From positions 1 through 64,000 of the forward strand of contig NZ_WRPO01000009.1 in NCBI RefSeq assembly GCF_009746585.1: a stretch of 64,000 nt of DNA. Reading direction: 5' to 3'. Below, in pieces: positions 1 through 7,953 of the stretch. The position numbers and the translations under genes are program-made. Below the pieces are notes generated by a model. That model was not told the origin of the DNA. It did not search any database and saw only the letters and a program-made list of their open reading frames with translations. Each line of letters starts with the position of its first letter. Positions within the stretch are counted from its first letter, which is position 1. This DNA is from Novosphingobium aquimarinum. Lineage in GTDB: Bacteria > Pseudomonadota > Alphaproteobacteria > Sphingomonadales > Sphingomonadaceae.

Positions 1-122
1 AATGACAATCCGGGTGTTGGCGACCCCCGCTCGGGCTACGCCCTCACGGCGCTCGCCAACACCCGGATCAAGTGGCCTGGTTTTACTCCGCCTAATGGAC
101 GACTTTTACTCCGCCGTTGACA
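1..122. mobile_element. Right end of an IS21-family insertion sequence (partial, cut by window edge)
   Basis: The 12-mer TTTTACTCCGCC occurs at 81-92 and again at 104-115, and the element ends in ...CCGCCGTTGACA at 122. Multiple terminal repeats around a TTTTACTCCGCC core and a TG...CA terminus are typical of IS21-family ends. Immediately after base 122 the sequence enters, in frame, the middle of a Z1-domain protein, so 122/123 is the insertion junction. The istA/istB genes and the left end lie outside the window, so family membership rests on the terminus alone. Confidence 0.72.
8..68. repeat. Perfect 16-bp inverted repeat inside the IS end
   Basis: ATCCGGGTGTTGGCGA at 8-23 is matched exactly by its reverse complement at 53-68, with a 29-base loop. 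It sits between the presumed end of the transposition genes and the terminal repeats. It could act as a transcription barrier that protects the element from, or isolates it from, flanking transcription. No T-tract follows. Confidence 0.6.
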
Positions 123-145
123 GATACAGGCCTCACTGTTATCGC
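117..145 (+). promoter_or_regulatory. Possible outward hybrid promoter created at the IS junction
   Basis: The last six bases of the IS are a perfect -35 consensus, TTGACA (117-122), pointing out of the element. With a 17-base spacer the host side offers TATCGC (140-145), a weak -10 (first three bases match). IS21-type ends are known to carry an outward -35 that makes promoters with a correctly spaced -10. Whether this one drives the downstream genes is inference. Confidence 0.35.
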
Positions 146-1277
146 CGTGGGCGGTTTCTCGCTGTCCCGGGGCCTGACCCTTGAAGGCCTGACGGTCTCC
201 TACTTCCTTCGAAACTCCATGATGTATGACACGCTCATGCAGATGGGCCGGTGGTTCGGATACCGGACAAACTACGAAGATCTCTGCCGGATATGGATGC
301 CTGAAGAGGCATCCTCGTGGTATGCGCACATCGCGGAAGCGACTGACGAGTTGCTTCGCGAACTCAAGCGCATGGAGCAAAGTAACGCGACACCCGAGGA
401 GTTTGGTCTGGCGGTGCGCAGTCACCCCAGCGCGCTCATGGTGACCGCCCGAAACAAGATGGGCTCGGGTGAAAAGCACCTGCTCGTCGGGCTTTCGAAC
501 AACTTCATCGAGACTACGAAACTTGGCAATGACGAGGGCATAAGACGCAGAAATCGCGAAGCCCAAACCCGGCTTATCGAGGCGCTGCGCAGGATCGGAA
601 AGGACCAGGGTTCAGCGGAGGAAGTTTCAGGAGGATACCTGCTCAGGCATGTTCCGGTGGAGTTGGTCGATAGCTTCCTGCGGGATTTCGACAACGTCCG
701 CGAGTCTATCCTCACCGATACGCGGCCTGTGCGGGATTACATCCGGAAGCGGTCGGCAGATGAGCTTGCCGAATGGGATTTGCTTGTAGTCTCTACGAGC
801 CAAAGTCCTGAGCCAGTTCAGGATATTGAAGGCTGGCAAATCAAACCCGTGCGGCGAAAGATCGGGGGGAGCTCTCTTGAAGAAAACGGACTTCTCGCGA
901 TCAGCGACAAGAAGGCTCGTTTGGCGTCACGTGGCGTGGAGAGAACCGGCCTCACCGACCAGCAAAGAGAAAAGGCTGAGCAGGACTACCAAGCATCAAG
1001 CGAGGGCAAGGCGAAAAGCAATTTTCCCGATAGAATCTATCGGGAAGTGCGCAAGCGCCCCCTCCTTATACTCTTCAACATTCGTATCACCGACGATGGC
1101 CTGACCGAAAAGCAGGCCGCATTGCTACCGACCAAGCCAGTCGTTGGCTGGGGCATTAGCTTCCCTCCTTCGGCAAACGCCGACAAGAAGGTCGAATACA
1201 TTTTGAATACCACAAAGCTTCAGGAGATGTTCGGCGATCCGGATGACGACGAAGAAACGGAGCTCGAAGATGACTGA
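123..1277 (+). pseudogene. Z1-domain protein, C-terminal remnant truncated by the IS
   Basis: About 384 residues remain, opening in mid-domain with a GG-SLSRGLTLEGL stretch and an MGRWFGYR motif. These correspond to late motifs of the Z1 domain, a superfamily-2-helicase-like ATPase/nuclease module of predicted phage-defence loci. The nucleotide-binding N-terminal half is missing, and the TTG at 117 belongs to the IS end, so no native start survives. The stop overlaps the next gene (ATGACTGA at 1270-1277), showing the original operon. Full-length Z1 proteins are much longer (roughly 800-900 residues). The missing half may lie beyond the other IS end. Function of this fragment is unlikely unless the IS is excised. 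Confidence 0.8.
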
Positions 1278-2238
1278 GAACCCATGGGGAAACCTTCATA
1301 CGGGCGGCTCCGAAGCCAAACGGGTCGATAGCAAGGGCAAGCACGATTTCTTCTGGGTCGTGTCCGACAGGAGCGAGCCGGGACTGGTCCTTCGCCTCGA
1401 TACTGAGACTGAAGCGATCCGCCCGTTGCCGAAGATGAAGAATCTGGACCTCTCGTATCGGGACCTCGAAGGCAGGCAGGGTTTGGTCCTGTTGCTGAAG
1501 GATCCCGAGCAGAAAGAACTCTTCGCCAGCCTCTGCCGTGATATCGTTTCAGCCGGTGAACTGGCCGCCGGAAACGCGGACGCGCTTCAAAGGGCTCTGC
1601 GCCGCACCTTACGCTGGCACCACCTGCTGCGTGGCGGCCGGTCGGACATTCTTTCACTCGAGGAGCAGCGGGGTCTTGTAGGAGAACTGCACTTCCTCGA
1701 AAAACTCATCGATCTGACCGGACCGAGTTCTGCGATCGAAGCATGGCGTGGTCCGCTTGGCTCGGCCAAGGATTTCGAACTTGGCGAATGCCTTGTTGAA
1801 GTAAAGGCCCGCCGCGGCGCCGCGAGACCGTATGTGCAAATCTCATCCGAAGATCAGCTTTCCGATGTCGAAAGTGCATCTCTTGTGCTGACAGTCGTGC
1901 CCGTAGACGCGGTCATCAAGCCGCACGGCATGACCCTTACCGATCACGTGCAGGCTCTCGAAGACGTCTTCGCGCAAGCCGATCTCGAAACCTATTCGCG
2001 ATGGGAGGAAACGCTTGCTGCGACCGGCTTCGATTTCGAGGACGACTATTCCGAGCGCAGATGGATAGCTGGCGAACCTGACTTTTACTCGGTCCACGAT
2101 GATTTCCCCCGAATTACGACGCCCTTGACGCCTGGGGTTTCCGGTGTCCGATACTCGATCGCTCTCGACGCCTGCGCGCCGTTCGAAATATCCTTCGAAG
2201 ACGTCTCTTCGCTGATCACCGAAAGCCTTGCCGCATGA
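1270..2238 (+). CDS. PD-(D/E)XK motif protein (DUF4420-type), predicted nuclease of the Z1 defence cassette
   Basis: A 322-residue protein with a nuclease-like signature: E139 in a GLVGEL helix, D168 in KDFEL, and E177-x-K179 in VEVKA, followed by QISSEDQL. These fit the D...ExK active site of the PD-(D/E)XK fold. An upstream in-frame ATG at 1243 exists. ATG 1270 is preferred because GGAG at 1259-1262 sits 7 bases before it and it overlaps the Z1 stop by the usual ATGA-style coupling. The stop overlaps the AIPR start by 4 bases. In related loci this family travels with Z1, AIPR and a DNA methyltransferase; a role as the cleaving subunit is inferred. DNA is visibly less GC-rich than the core genes further right. 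Confidence 0.8.
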   Translation: MTENPWGNLHTGGSEAKRVDSKGKHDFFWVVSDRSEPGLVLRLDTETEAIRPLPKMKNLDLSYRDLEGRQGLVLLLKDPEQKELFASLCRDIVSAGELAAGNADALQRALRRTLRWHHLLRGGRSDILSLEEQRGLVGELHFLEKLIDLTGPSSAIEAWRGPLGSAKDFELGECLVEVKARRGAARPYVQISSEDQLSDVESASLVLTVVPVDAVIKPHGMTLTDHVQALEDVFAQADLETYSRWEETLAATGFDFEDDYSERRWIAGEPDFYSVHDDFPRITTPLTPGVSGVRYSIALDACAPFEISFEDVSSLITESLAA

Positions 2239-4295
2239 ACGAAATGACGAGCTTCCATCGTGAACTGATTGCTGATGTTCAGGGTGACGCTGACGCGATG
2301 GGCCTCATAACCTCCGAAGCGTTCTTGGAGAAAGTCGGCGAGATCCTCGACGAGGCGGGCGAAATCAGCGCTTTCGAGCAGTGCTTCTACGAAGGCACCT
2401 ATGACAAGAAATCGATCGGGATAAGCGCGTATTGCTGGGATCCTGGGGACGAAGAGGGCGTGCTAAGCATCATCATTTCCGACTTCGTCCGGTCGGAAGA
2501 GCCACAGGGCCTGTTGAAGGCCGACATAAATGCTCTGTTGAACAAGCTGATCCAATTCACCAAGGCAGCGCGCGATACGAGCTTCAGTGAGAAGCTCGAG
2601 GAAACAAGTTCAGCGTTCGTCTTCGCCGATTTCTTCGTTCGCAACATAAAGAAATTCGGCAAGATCAAGCTCATCCTCGTAACAAACCGGTTGAACAAGG
2701 CTCGATCCTGGGACGCTCACAGCCTTGGAACCATTGCCGGAATTCCAACAACCGTATCGATCTGGGATCTCGCCCGCCTAGAGCGCTTCATCAGTTCGGG
2801 ACAGACACGCGACGACCTCGTCGTAAATTTCGCCGATGATTTCGGCGAGCCGATTTCCGTCCTGAAGGCGTCCTTTGATGGAGCCCCTCTCGAGAGCTAC
2901 ATCGCCGTCGTGCCCGGATCGCAACTGGCCGATATCTACGATAAATGGGGAGCAAGGCTTCTCGAAGCGAACGTTCGCAGTTTTCTTCAGGCCAGGAACA
3001 AAGTGAACCGTGGGATCCGGGACACGATCAAGGACGATCCCTCCATGTTCTTCTCCTACAACAACGGTCTCACGGCGACCGCCGAGAGCGTCGAGGTAGT
3101 CCAGATGGAAGATGGGCTGTTCCTGATGTCAGCCGAAAACTTCCAGATCGTGAACGGGGGCCAGACGACCGCTTCCATACACGCGGCGAAGAAGCTGTCT
3201 CCAGCTCAGCTAAAGAACGTCTTCGTGCAGATGAAGCTGACAGTCGTCCCGAAAGCGAGTGTCGAGGAGATCGTCCCAAACATCTCGCTCTATGCAAACA
3301 GCCAGAACAAGGTGAATGCGGCCGACTTCTCTTCCAACCAGCCCTTCCATGTTCAGATAGAGGAATTTTCCCGCCGCGTGCTGGCTCCGTCCGGAGAAGA
3401 CGAATACCGGGAAACGAAGTGGTTCTACGAGCGGGCGCGTGGGCAGTATGCGGACGAATACGGCAAGCGCAGCGTGGCAGAAAAGCGCAAGTTCAAGGCT
3501 GAGTTCCCGCGAAGCCAGTTCATCACCAAGACCGATCTGGCAAAATTCGAGAATTCCTATCGATGCAAGCCGCATGTTGTCAGCCTTGGCGCACAGAAGA
3601 ACTTCGGCAACTTTGCCAGCGCAATCGGAAAGGAGTGGAAGAAGAACGAAAGTGAGTTCGACGAAACCTGGTTCAAGCGACTCGTCGCCAAGGCAATCAT
3701 CTTCAGGACCCTCGAAAAGCTGGTGCCGGCCCAAGACTGGTATGAGGGGGGCTATCGCGCCAACATCGTGACCTATGCGTTCGCCAAGCTTGTTCATGAT
3801 GCGGAGCAACAAGGAAAGGTGCCTGATCTTGACCGGATCTGGAAACTTCAGCGCGTCCCGGCCGCTCTCGAAGAGGCATTGAAAGTTACCGCCAAGGCAG
3901 CGAATGAGCAGATCACGAACCCGCCTGACGGCGTCCGGAACTTCAGCGAGTGGGCCAAGAAGCAGGCCTGCTGGGAGCAGCTAAGCAGACGCGATCTGGA
4001 ATATCCGGCGAACTTTGGTGATGTTCTCGTGAGTCCTCAGGAAGCGAAGGCGGCCAAGGATAGTGACCGCAAGGACCGCAATGCGATGAGCGGTGCAGAA
4101 GCGATGACCGAAGTGATGCAGCAAGGGGGGGAATACTGGAGCCAGATGCTCAATTTCGGCCTGCACATGGGAAAAATCTCTCCGAAGGAGAAAGGTATCC
4201 TTACCGTCTGCTCACAGATTCCGCACAAACTGCCCTCCGAAAAACAGGCGGTCATCGCGATCGAAGTGGCTAATCGGCTCGAGCAATTCTACTGA
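2235..4295 (+). CDS. AIPR family protein (abortive phage infection-related)
   Basis: A 686-residue protein recognised as AIPR by the conserved QIVNGGQTTASIHAA block (about residues 303-317) and the NSQNKVNAADFSSNQ block about 50 residues later. The first ~200 residues resemble a restriction-endonuclease-like N-terminal domain. Its ATG overlaps the stop of the preceding gene (ATGA, 2235-2238), indicating translational coupling. The 3' end overlaps the convergent methyltransferase by 7 bases. AIPR proteins are linked to abortive phage infection and appear in modification-based defence loci; biochemical activity is not established here. No frameshift or missing segment is visible, so this gene could still be functional although Z1 is broken. 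Confidence 0.85.
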   Translation: MNEMTSFHRELIADVQGDADAMGLITSEAFLEKVGEILDEAGEISAFEQCFYEGTYDKKSIGISAYCWDPGDEEGVLSIIISDFVRSEEPQGLLKADINALLNKLIQFTKAARDTSFSEKLEETSSAFVFADFFVRNIKKFGKIKLILVTNRLNKARSWDAHSLGTIAGIPTTVSIWDLARLERFISSGQTRDDLVVNFADDFGEPISVLKASFDGAPLESYIAVVPGSQLADIYDKWGARLLEANVRSFLQARNKVNRGIRDTIKDDPSMFFSYNNGLTATAESVEVVQMEDGLFLMSAENFQIVNGGQTTASIHAAKKLSPAQLKNVFVQMKLTVVPKASVEEIVPNISLYANSQNKVNAADFSSNQPFHVQIEEFSRRVLAPSGEDEYRETKWFYERARGQYADEYGKRSVAEKRKFKAEFPRSQFITKTDLAKFENSYRCKPHVVSLGAQKNFGNFASAIGKEWKKNESEFDETWFKRLVAKAIIFRTLEKLVPAQDWYEGGYRANIVTYAFAKLVHDAEQQGKVPDLDRIWKLQRVPAALEEALKVTAKAANEQITNPPDGVRNFSEWAKKQACWEQLSRRDLEYPANFGDVLVSPQEAKAAKDSDRKDRNAMSGAEAMTEVMQQGGEYWSQMLNFGLHMGKISPKEKGILTVCSQIPHKLPSEKQAVIAIEVANRLEQFY

Positions 4296-5854
4296 GCCGC
4301 AACTCGAGCTTTCGCCGTCTCAGCCCGTCCCAGGGCACAATCATCAAGGACCTGCCACAGCACGGCGGCTATCTGTCGGGCTAGCAGAGGCGGAACCGCG
4401 TTTCCGACCTGGACATACTGCTGCGTCCGGTTTCCTTCGAAGAAATAGTTATCGGGGAAGGTCTGCAGCCTCGCCGCCTCCCGAACCGTCAGGCTGCGAC
4501 ACTGGGCAGGATCCGGATGGATGAAGTAGTGCCCGTCCTTCGAGATGTGGCTCGTTATCGTGGTTGAAGGATGCTCCCAGAGCTGCACCCGGAAACGGTC
4601 GGCAAACTTCCCACTGTTCCAGCTCTTGTGATCAGGAGCCAATGCAGGAGGAAAGTCCTTCGCTTTCGGAGTCCGGCCTGTGACCTCGGCGAACGTCGCG
4701 ACAAATGCGTAGCGAGCGAGGTCGCTGGGCATGTGACCTCTTGTCTCGTGGTTTGGCAGGCCCTCGAGATTGCCATCCTGCAGCCAAGCAGCAATCACGT
4801 TGCTTGCGATTGGGGTAGCCTGCGTCCCCTTTCTGCCCATCACCTTGTCGACTGAGAGGATCTCGTCGCGATATCCTATGAGCCGGTTTTGCACTTCACC
4901 CATTTCGGACTGACCTTCGAGTGCGTCGGCTGCTTCCGAAAAAGCTGTAGCCACGTGTGCTTGCCAGCGGTCGCCGTCGTCGCCTCCGCGGCTCAATCCG
5001 CTTCGCAGGCGCTCCATCCCCCCCAAGACATCAGCCACTGTCACCGTTCTGCTAACAGGCTCAAGGCGCGGGAAGTTGTCTATCCCATCCACCGCGTCAG
5101 CGCGGACGCCCATCAGGATCACGCGATGTCGCTTCTGCGGGATTCCAAACTTCTCGGCATAAATGATGTTGCCGCGCAAACCACCGTCGGGATGACTCAC
5201 CAAAGGTATCAATCGATACCTGTCGGTCTCGCCTCCGATGGACCGCAGGTCAGCGATGATCCGATCAATCATGCTTTCCCCATCGACTGTGGCTGAGAGC
5301 ATGCCCTTCACGTTCTCCATCACGAAAGCAGCCGGCTCGAGCCGTTCGATTATCCGGATGTATTCCTTGTAGAGGAAATGCCGATGATCTTCGGAAGCAA
5401 CATATTCCGAATTGCCCCTGTTTCGAGCTCGGCCCACCAGCGAGTATGCCTGACAAGGAGGCCCGCCGATGAGCACAGTTTCGCCTTCGGATTTGAGGAG
5501 ATCGAGGATAGGGTCCAGTTCGGCTCGGGCCTCGTCAGATCCGAGTTCCAGCATGCGCGTCTCGTCGGCAGCGGCTTGCCACTGCTTTGGATACGCCGCC
5601 ACGAGGGCGTCTCTGGAAGTATTGCCGGCGAGGAAACGGTAGTATTCCGACGGCAACGTCGCGAATTGTCGCGAGAAAGCTCTCAAGCGTAGCGTTGCGA
5701 ACGCCGACTTCTCCTTCTCTACCGAAAGGGCGATATCGAATGGCGACGAGCCATCATTTGCAATGAATGATGAGAAGCCTTCTGCGAGCCCGCCAGGCCC
5801 CGCAAAGACGTCTACTACCTTGAAACCAGAACCCAATTGCAGTCTTCCCTTCAT
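4289..5854 (-). CDS. C5-cytosine DNA methyltransferase
   Basis: A 521-residue enzyme carrying the ordered C5-MTase motifs: motif I DVFAGPGGLAEGF (about residues 15-27), motif IV GGPPCQAYS with catalytic C134, motif VI ENVKGM (180-185), motif VIII PQKRHRVILMG, and motif X GNAVPPLLARQ near the C-terminus. It should transfer a methyl group from S-adenosylmethionine to cytosine C5. The recognition sequence cannot be read from the protein. It is convergent with the AIPR gene and divergent from vsr, whose start is only 45 bases away. Its likely role is to mark self DNA for the Z1/PD-(D/E)XK/AIPR module; it also creates the 5-methylcytosine whose deamination Vsr repairs. Confidence 0.93.
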   Translation of the reverse strand: MKGRLQLGSGFKVVDVFAGPGGLAEGFSSFIANDGSSPFDIALSVEKEKSAFATLRLRAFSRQFATLPSEYYRFLAGNTSRDALVAAYPKQWQAAADETRMLELGSDEARAELDPILDLLKSEGETVLIGGPPCQAYSLVGRARNRGNSEYVASEDHRHFLYKEYIRIIERLEPAAFVMENVKGMLSATVDGESMIDRIIADLRSIGGETDRYRLIPLVSHPDGGLRGNIIYAEKFGIPQKRHRVILMGVRADAVDGIDNFPRLEPVSRTVTVADVLGGMERLRSGLSRGGDDGDRWQAHVATAFSEAADALEGQSEMGEVQNRLIGYRDEILSVDKVMGRKGTQATPIASNVIAAWLQDGNLEGLPNHETRGHMPSDLARYAFVATFAEVTGRTPKAKDFPPALAPDHKSWNSGKFADRFRVQLWEHPSTTITSHISKDGHYFIHPDPAQCRSLTVREAARLQTFPDNYFFEGNRTQQYVQVGNAVPPLLARQIAAVLWQVLDDCALGRAETAKARVAAQ

Positions 5855-5899
5855 CAGCCGTCTTACCAGGAAGGCTCGGATAATCCAGGATCAATTCAC

Positions 5900-6358
5900 A
5901 TGGTCGACGTCGTAAATCCAGAAACCCGTTCGCGAATGATGAGCGGCATTCGTGGCGCGAACACGAAACCGGAATTGAAAGTTCGACGAAGATTGCATGC
6001 TGCTGGTTTTCGCTACGGGCTGCATCGCAAGGATCTGCCGGGCAGACCGGACCTCGTCATGCCGCGCTACGATGCGGTTATTTTCGTCCACGGCTGCTAC
6101 TGGCACAGGCACCCGGGCTGCCGTTTAGCGTCAACGCCATCCACGCGAACCGACTTCTGGACAGCGAAATTCACGGCCAATCAGGAGAGAGACCGGCGCA
6201 ACATTGCTGATCTTCGTGTGAGGGGGTGGCGGGTTGCAATCGTCTGGGAGTGCGAGGTCAGGACTGCGACCGATGCTGATGAAGCAGTGAGTAAGCTGAT
6301 CGCATGGCTGCTCTCCGACAGGGACCAGATCGAAATACCACAGGCAGCCAGATCCTGA
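5900..6358 (+). CDS. vsr: Very short patch repair endonuclease Vsr
   Basis: A 152-residue Vsr homologue. It shows the GRPDLVMPRYDAVIF strand with D51 (same number as the catalytic Asp of E. coli Vsr) and the HGCYWHRHPGC cluster, with H64, H69 and zinc ligands C66, H71 and C74. TRTDFW...NQERDRR follows. It nicks 5' of a T:G mismatch produced by deamination of 5-methylcytosine. A longer reading from 5837 is possible, but ATG 5900 is preferred: AGGA lies about 9 bases upstream and the family starts at this point. It is divergent from the methyltransferase, a common pairing that limits the mutation load of C5 methylation. It is the last gene before the island scar. Confidence 0.93.
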   Translation: MVDVVNPETRSRMMSGIRGANTKPELKVRRRLHAAGFRYGLHRKDLPGRPDLVMPRYDAVIFVHGCYWHRHPGCRLASTPSTRTDFWTAKFTANQERDRRNIADLRVRGWRVAIVWECEVRTATDADEAVSKLIAWLLSDRDQIEIPQAARS

Positions 6359-6432
6359 AGATATCGGACACAGTCGGGCGAGGTTGCTGCTGGATTTCTA
6401 TCGTCGAGACGATCTTAATTCGACTCTAGCAC

Positions 6433-6468
6433 TGTGCCACAAATTGTGCCACAGATTGTGCTACACGC
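6433..6468. repeat. Three tandem 12-bp repeats near the island boundary
   Basis: TGTGCCACAAAT (6433-6444), TGTGCCACAGAT (6445-6456) and TGTGCTACACGC (6457-6468) follow each other without gaps, degenerating toward the right. They lie 65 bases from the tRNA-derived core at 6534. Tandem short repeats beside an attachment core are what arm-type integrase sites look like, but the function is inferred. Confidence 0.55.
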
Positions 6469-6533
6469 TTCGTCCGGGAGCGTGGAAATGGCTGTTTTCT
6501 GCGAACGCTTAGAAGCGGTCGAAAATTAGTCGG

Positions 6534-6553
6534 GAATCCTCTCTCCCCGACCA
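6534..6553 (+). other. attR-like scar: 20-bp copy of a tRNA-Pro 3' end
   Basis: GAATCCTCTCTCCCCGACCA reads as the T-loop end, T-stem 3' strand, acceptor 3' strand CTCCCCG, discriminator A and CCA of a tRNA. It differs at one base from the 3' end of E. coli tRNA-Pro(TGG), ...GAATCCTCTCTCGCCGACCA. The rest of a tRNA is absent: bases 5' of it do not fold into one. A T/C-rich stretch follows. This is the pattern left by an integrase using a tRNA 3' end as target. The intact tRNA-Pro should lie at the left end of the island, outside the window. Confidence 0.75.
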
Positions 6554-6584
6554 CTTTCTTCTTCAAATATAGGCGCTTCGTGCG

Positions 6585-7895
6585 TCAGTCCGCCGGGGCG
6601 GGCGCCTGCGAGAGGCGCGTCATCAGGATCGCGGCGCGCTTGATCTGGCGCGGGAAGCTGGCGAGGTCGACGCGTTCTTCGGGCGTGTGGTCTCCGCTGC
6701 TGCTCGGCCCCAGCCCCGCCAGACCATCGACGTATTTCGCCACGAAGCTGATGTCGCCCGCACCGCGCTTGAGCGGATCGAGCGCCGGCATGGCATCGAG
6801 CCCGAGATCGGCATTGACCGCATTCAACCGATCCAGCAGCGCCTGATTGCCCGGCGTGGGGCTCATCGGGGGATAGCCGTCCTTGAACGTGATGGTTGCG
6901 TCCGTCTTCGGCAGATGGCGCGCGACGATCGCCTTCATCTTCGCTTCGGTCCGGTCGACCTGATCCTGCGTCAGCCCCCGATAGTCGCCGCGGGCGATCG
7001 CGATGGGGGGAACGATGTTGGTCTTGCCGGTCGCATGGACTTCGGCATCGTCGTCGCTCAACTCGGTGGTCGCGCCGCCGCCGATCAGACCGATGTTGAA
7101 CGTGAGATTCGCTTCGGGCAGCTCAGTGCGGAACGCATCGACGATCCGCGCCATCTCGAAAACCGCGCCGCTGCCGACGCTGTCGGAGAAGATCCCGCTC
7201 GAATGGGCGGATCTGCCTGACGTGCGGATCGTATATTCGCGCGATGAACGCCGCGCGACGGAGCCGAAGTCCTGCCCGTCGATGACCACGAGACCCTCGA
7301 AATCGAGCGCCACATCGGCTTTGCGAGCGAGGTCCACGAGATCGGCGCGCGCCACGTCGACGGGTTCGCCGGCGGCCTCCTCGTCGCCGGTCAGCGCGAC
7401 CACGATGTTCGCGCCGTCGAGCGTGCCCGCCGCCTGCATCGCGCGCAGCGCCGCAAGCATCACCACGACTCCGCCCTTGTCGTCCGCCGCACCGGGGCCG
7501 TGCAGCATGTCGCCTTCGCGTTTCACCGACTGGAAGGGAGAGCTCGGTTCGAACACCGTATCGAGGTGGCCGATCAGCAGCATCCGCGTGGTGCCGGGCT
7601 TACCTGCGTGCGTCGCGATCAAGTGTCCGGCGCGGTTGACCGCGTCCATCGGGATCCAACGGGTCTCGAAGCCCAGTGCCGCGAACTCGGGCAGCAGCAT
7701 GTCGCGGACTTTCTTTACGCCCTCCACGTTGCGCGTGCCGCTGTTCTGCGCGACGAGCCGCTCGAGCAAGGCGATATCGCGCTCACTCCCGGCATCGGCG
7801 GCGCTGACCATTCGTTTTTCGGCAGGCGCGAGTTCGGCGTGAGCAGGTGCGGCGACCAGCAGCAACGGGGCGATAATCAGGGAAAGGCTTCGCAT
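6585..7895 (-). CDS. M20 family metallopeptidase (glutamate carboxypeptidase-like), exported
   Basis: 436 residues with a signal peptide (MRSLSLIIAPLLLVAAPAHA, cleavage after about A20). Zinc-peptidase motifs follow: IGHLDTV (H110, D112), GAADDKGG (bridging D139), and LTGDEEAAGEP (catalytic E172 and ligand E173). An SAHSSG motif marks the dimerisation/lid domain. It probably hydrolyses C-terminal glutamate or small acyl-peptide bonds in the periplasm; the exact substrate is unknown. ATG 7895 is chosen because it starts the signal peptide; the reading extends further upstream only as low-quality sequence overlapping recG. It lies 58 bases downstream of recG on the same strand. Its 3' end is 31 bases from the tRNA-Pro scar, so it is the first core gene after the island. 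Confidence 0.85.
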   Translation of the reverse strand: MRSLSLIIAPLLLVAAPAHAELAPAEKRMVSAADAGSERDIALLERLVAQNSGTRNVEGVKKVRDMLLPEFAALGFETRWIPMDAVNRAGHLIATHAGKPGTTRMLLIGHLDTVFEPSSPFQSVKREGDMLHGPGAADDKGGVVVMLAALRAMQAAGTLDGANIVVALTGDEEAAGEPVDVARADLVDLARKADVALDFEGLVVIDGQDFGSVARRSSREYTIRTSGRSAHSSGIFSDSVGSGAVFEMARIVDAFRTELPEANLTFNIGLIGGGATTELSDDDAEVHATGKTNIVPPIAIARGDYRGLTQDQVDRTEAKMKAIVARHLPKTDATITFKDGYPPMSPTPGNQALLDRLNAVNADLGLDAMPALDPLKRGAGDISFVAKYVDGLAGLGPSSSGDHTPEERVDLASFPRQIKRAAILMTRLSQAPAPAD

Positions 7896-7953
7896 GTCGC
7901 TTACGATAGGCCGAAGCGCTTGCCTTGCAAGCACGGCAGCCGTTGCGCGCATA

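Noticed and set aside
1..120. 39-codon frame reading through the IS end
   Set aside because: Ends inside the terminal repeat and crosses the inverted repeat; more likely non-coding IS end than a protein terminus.
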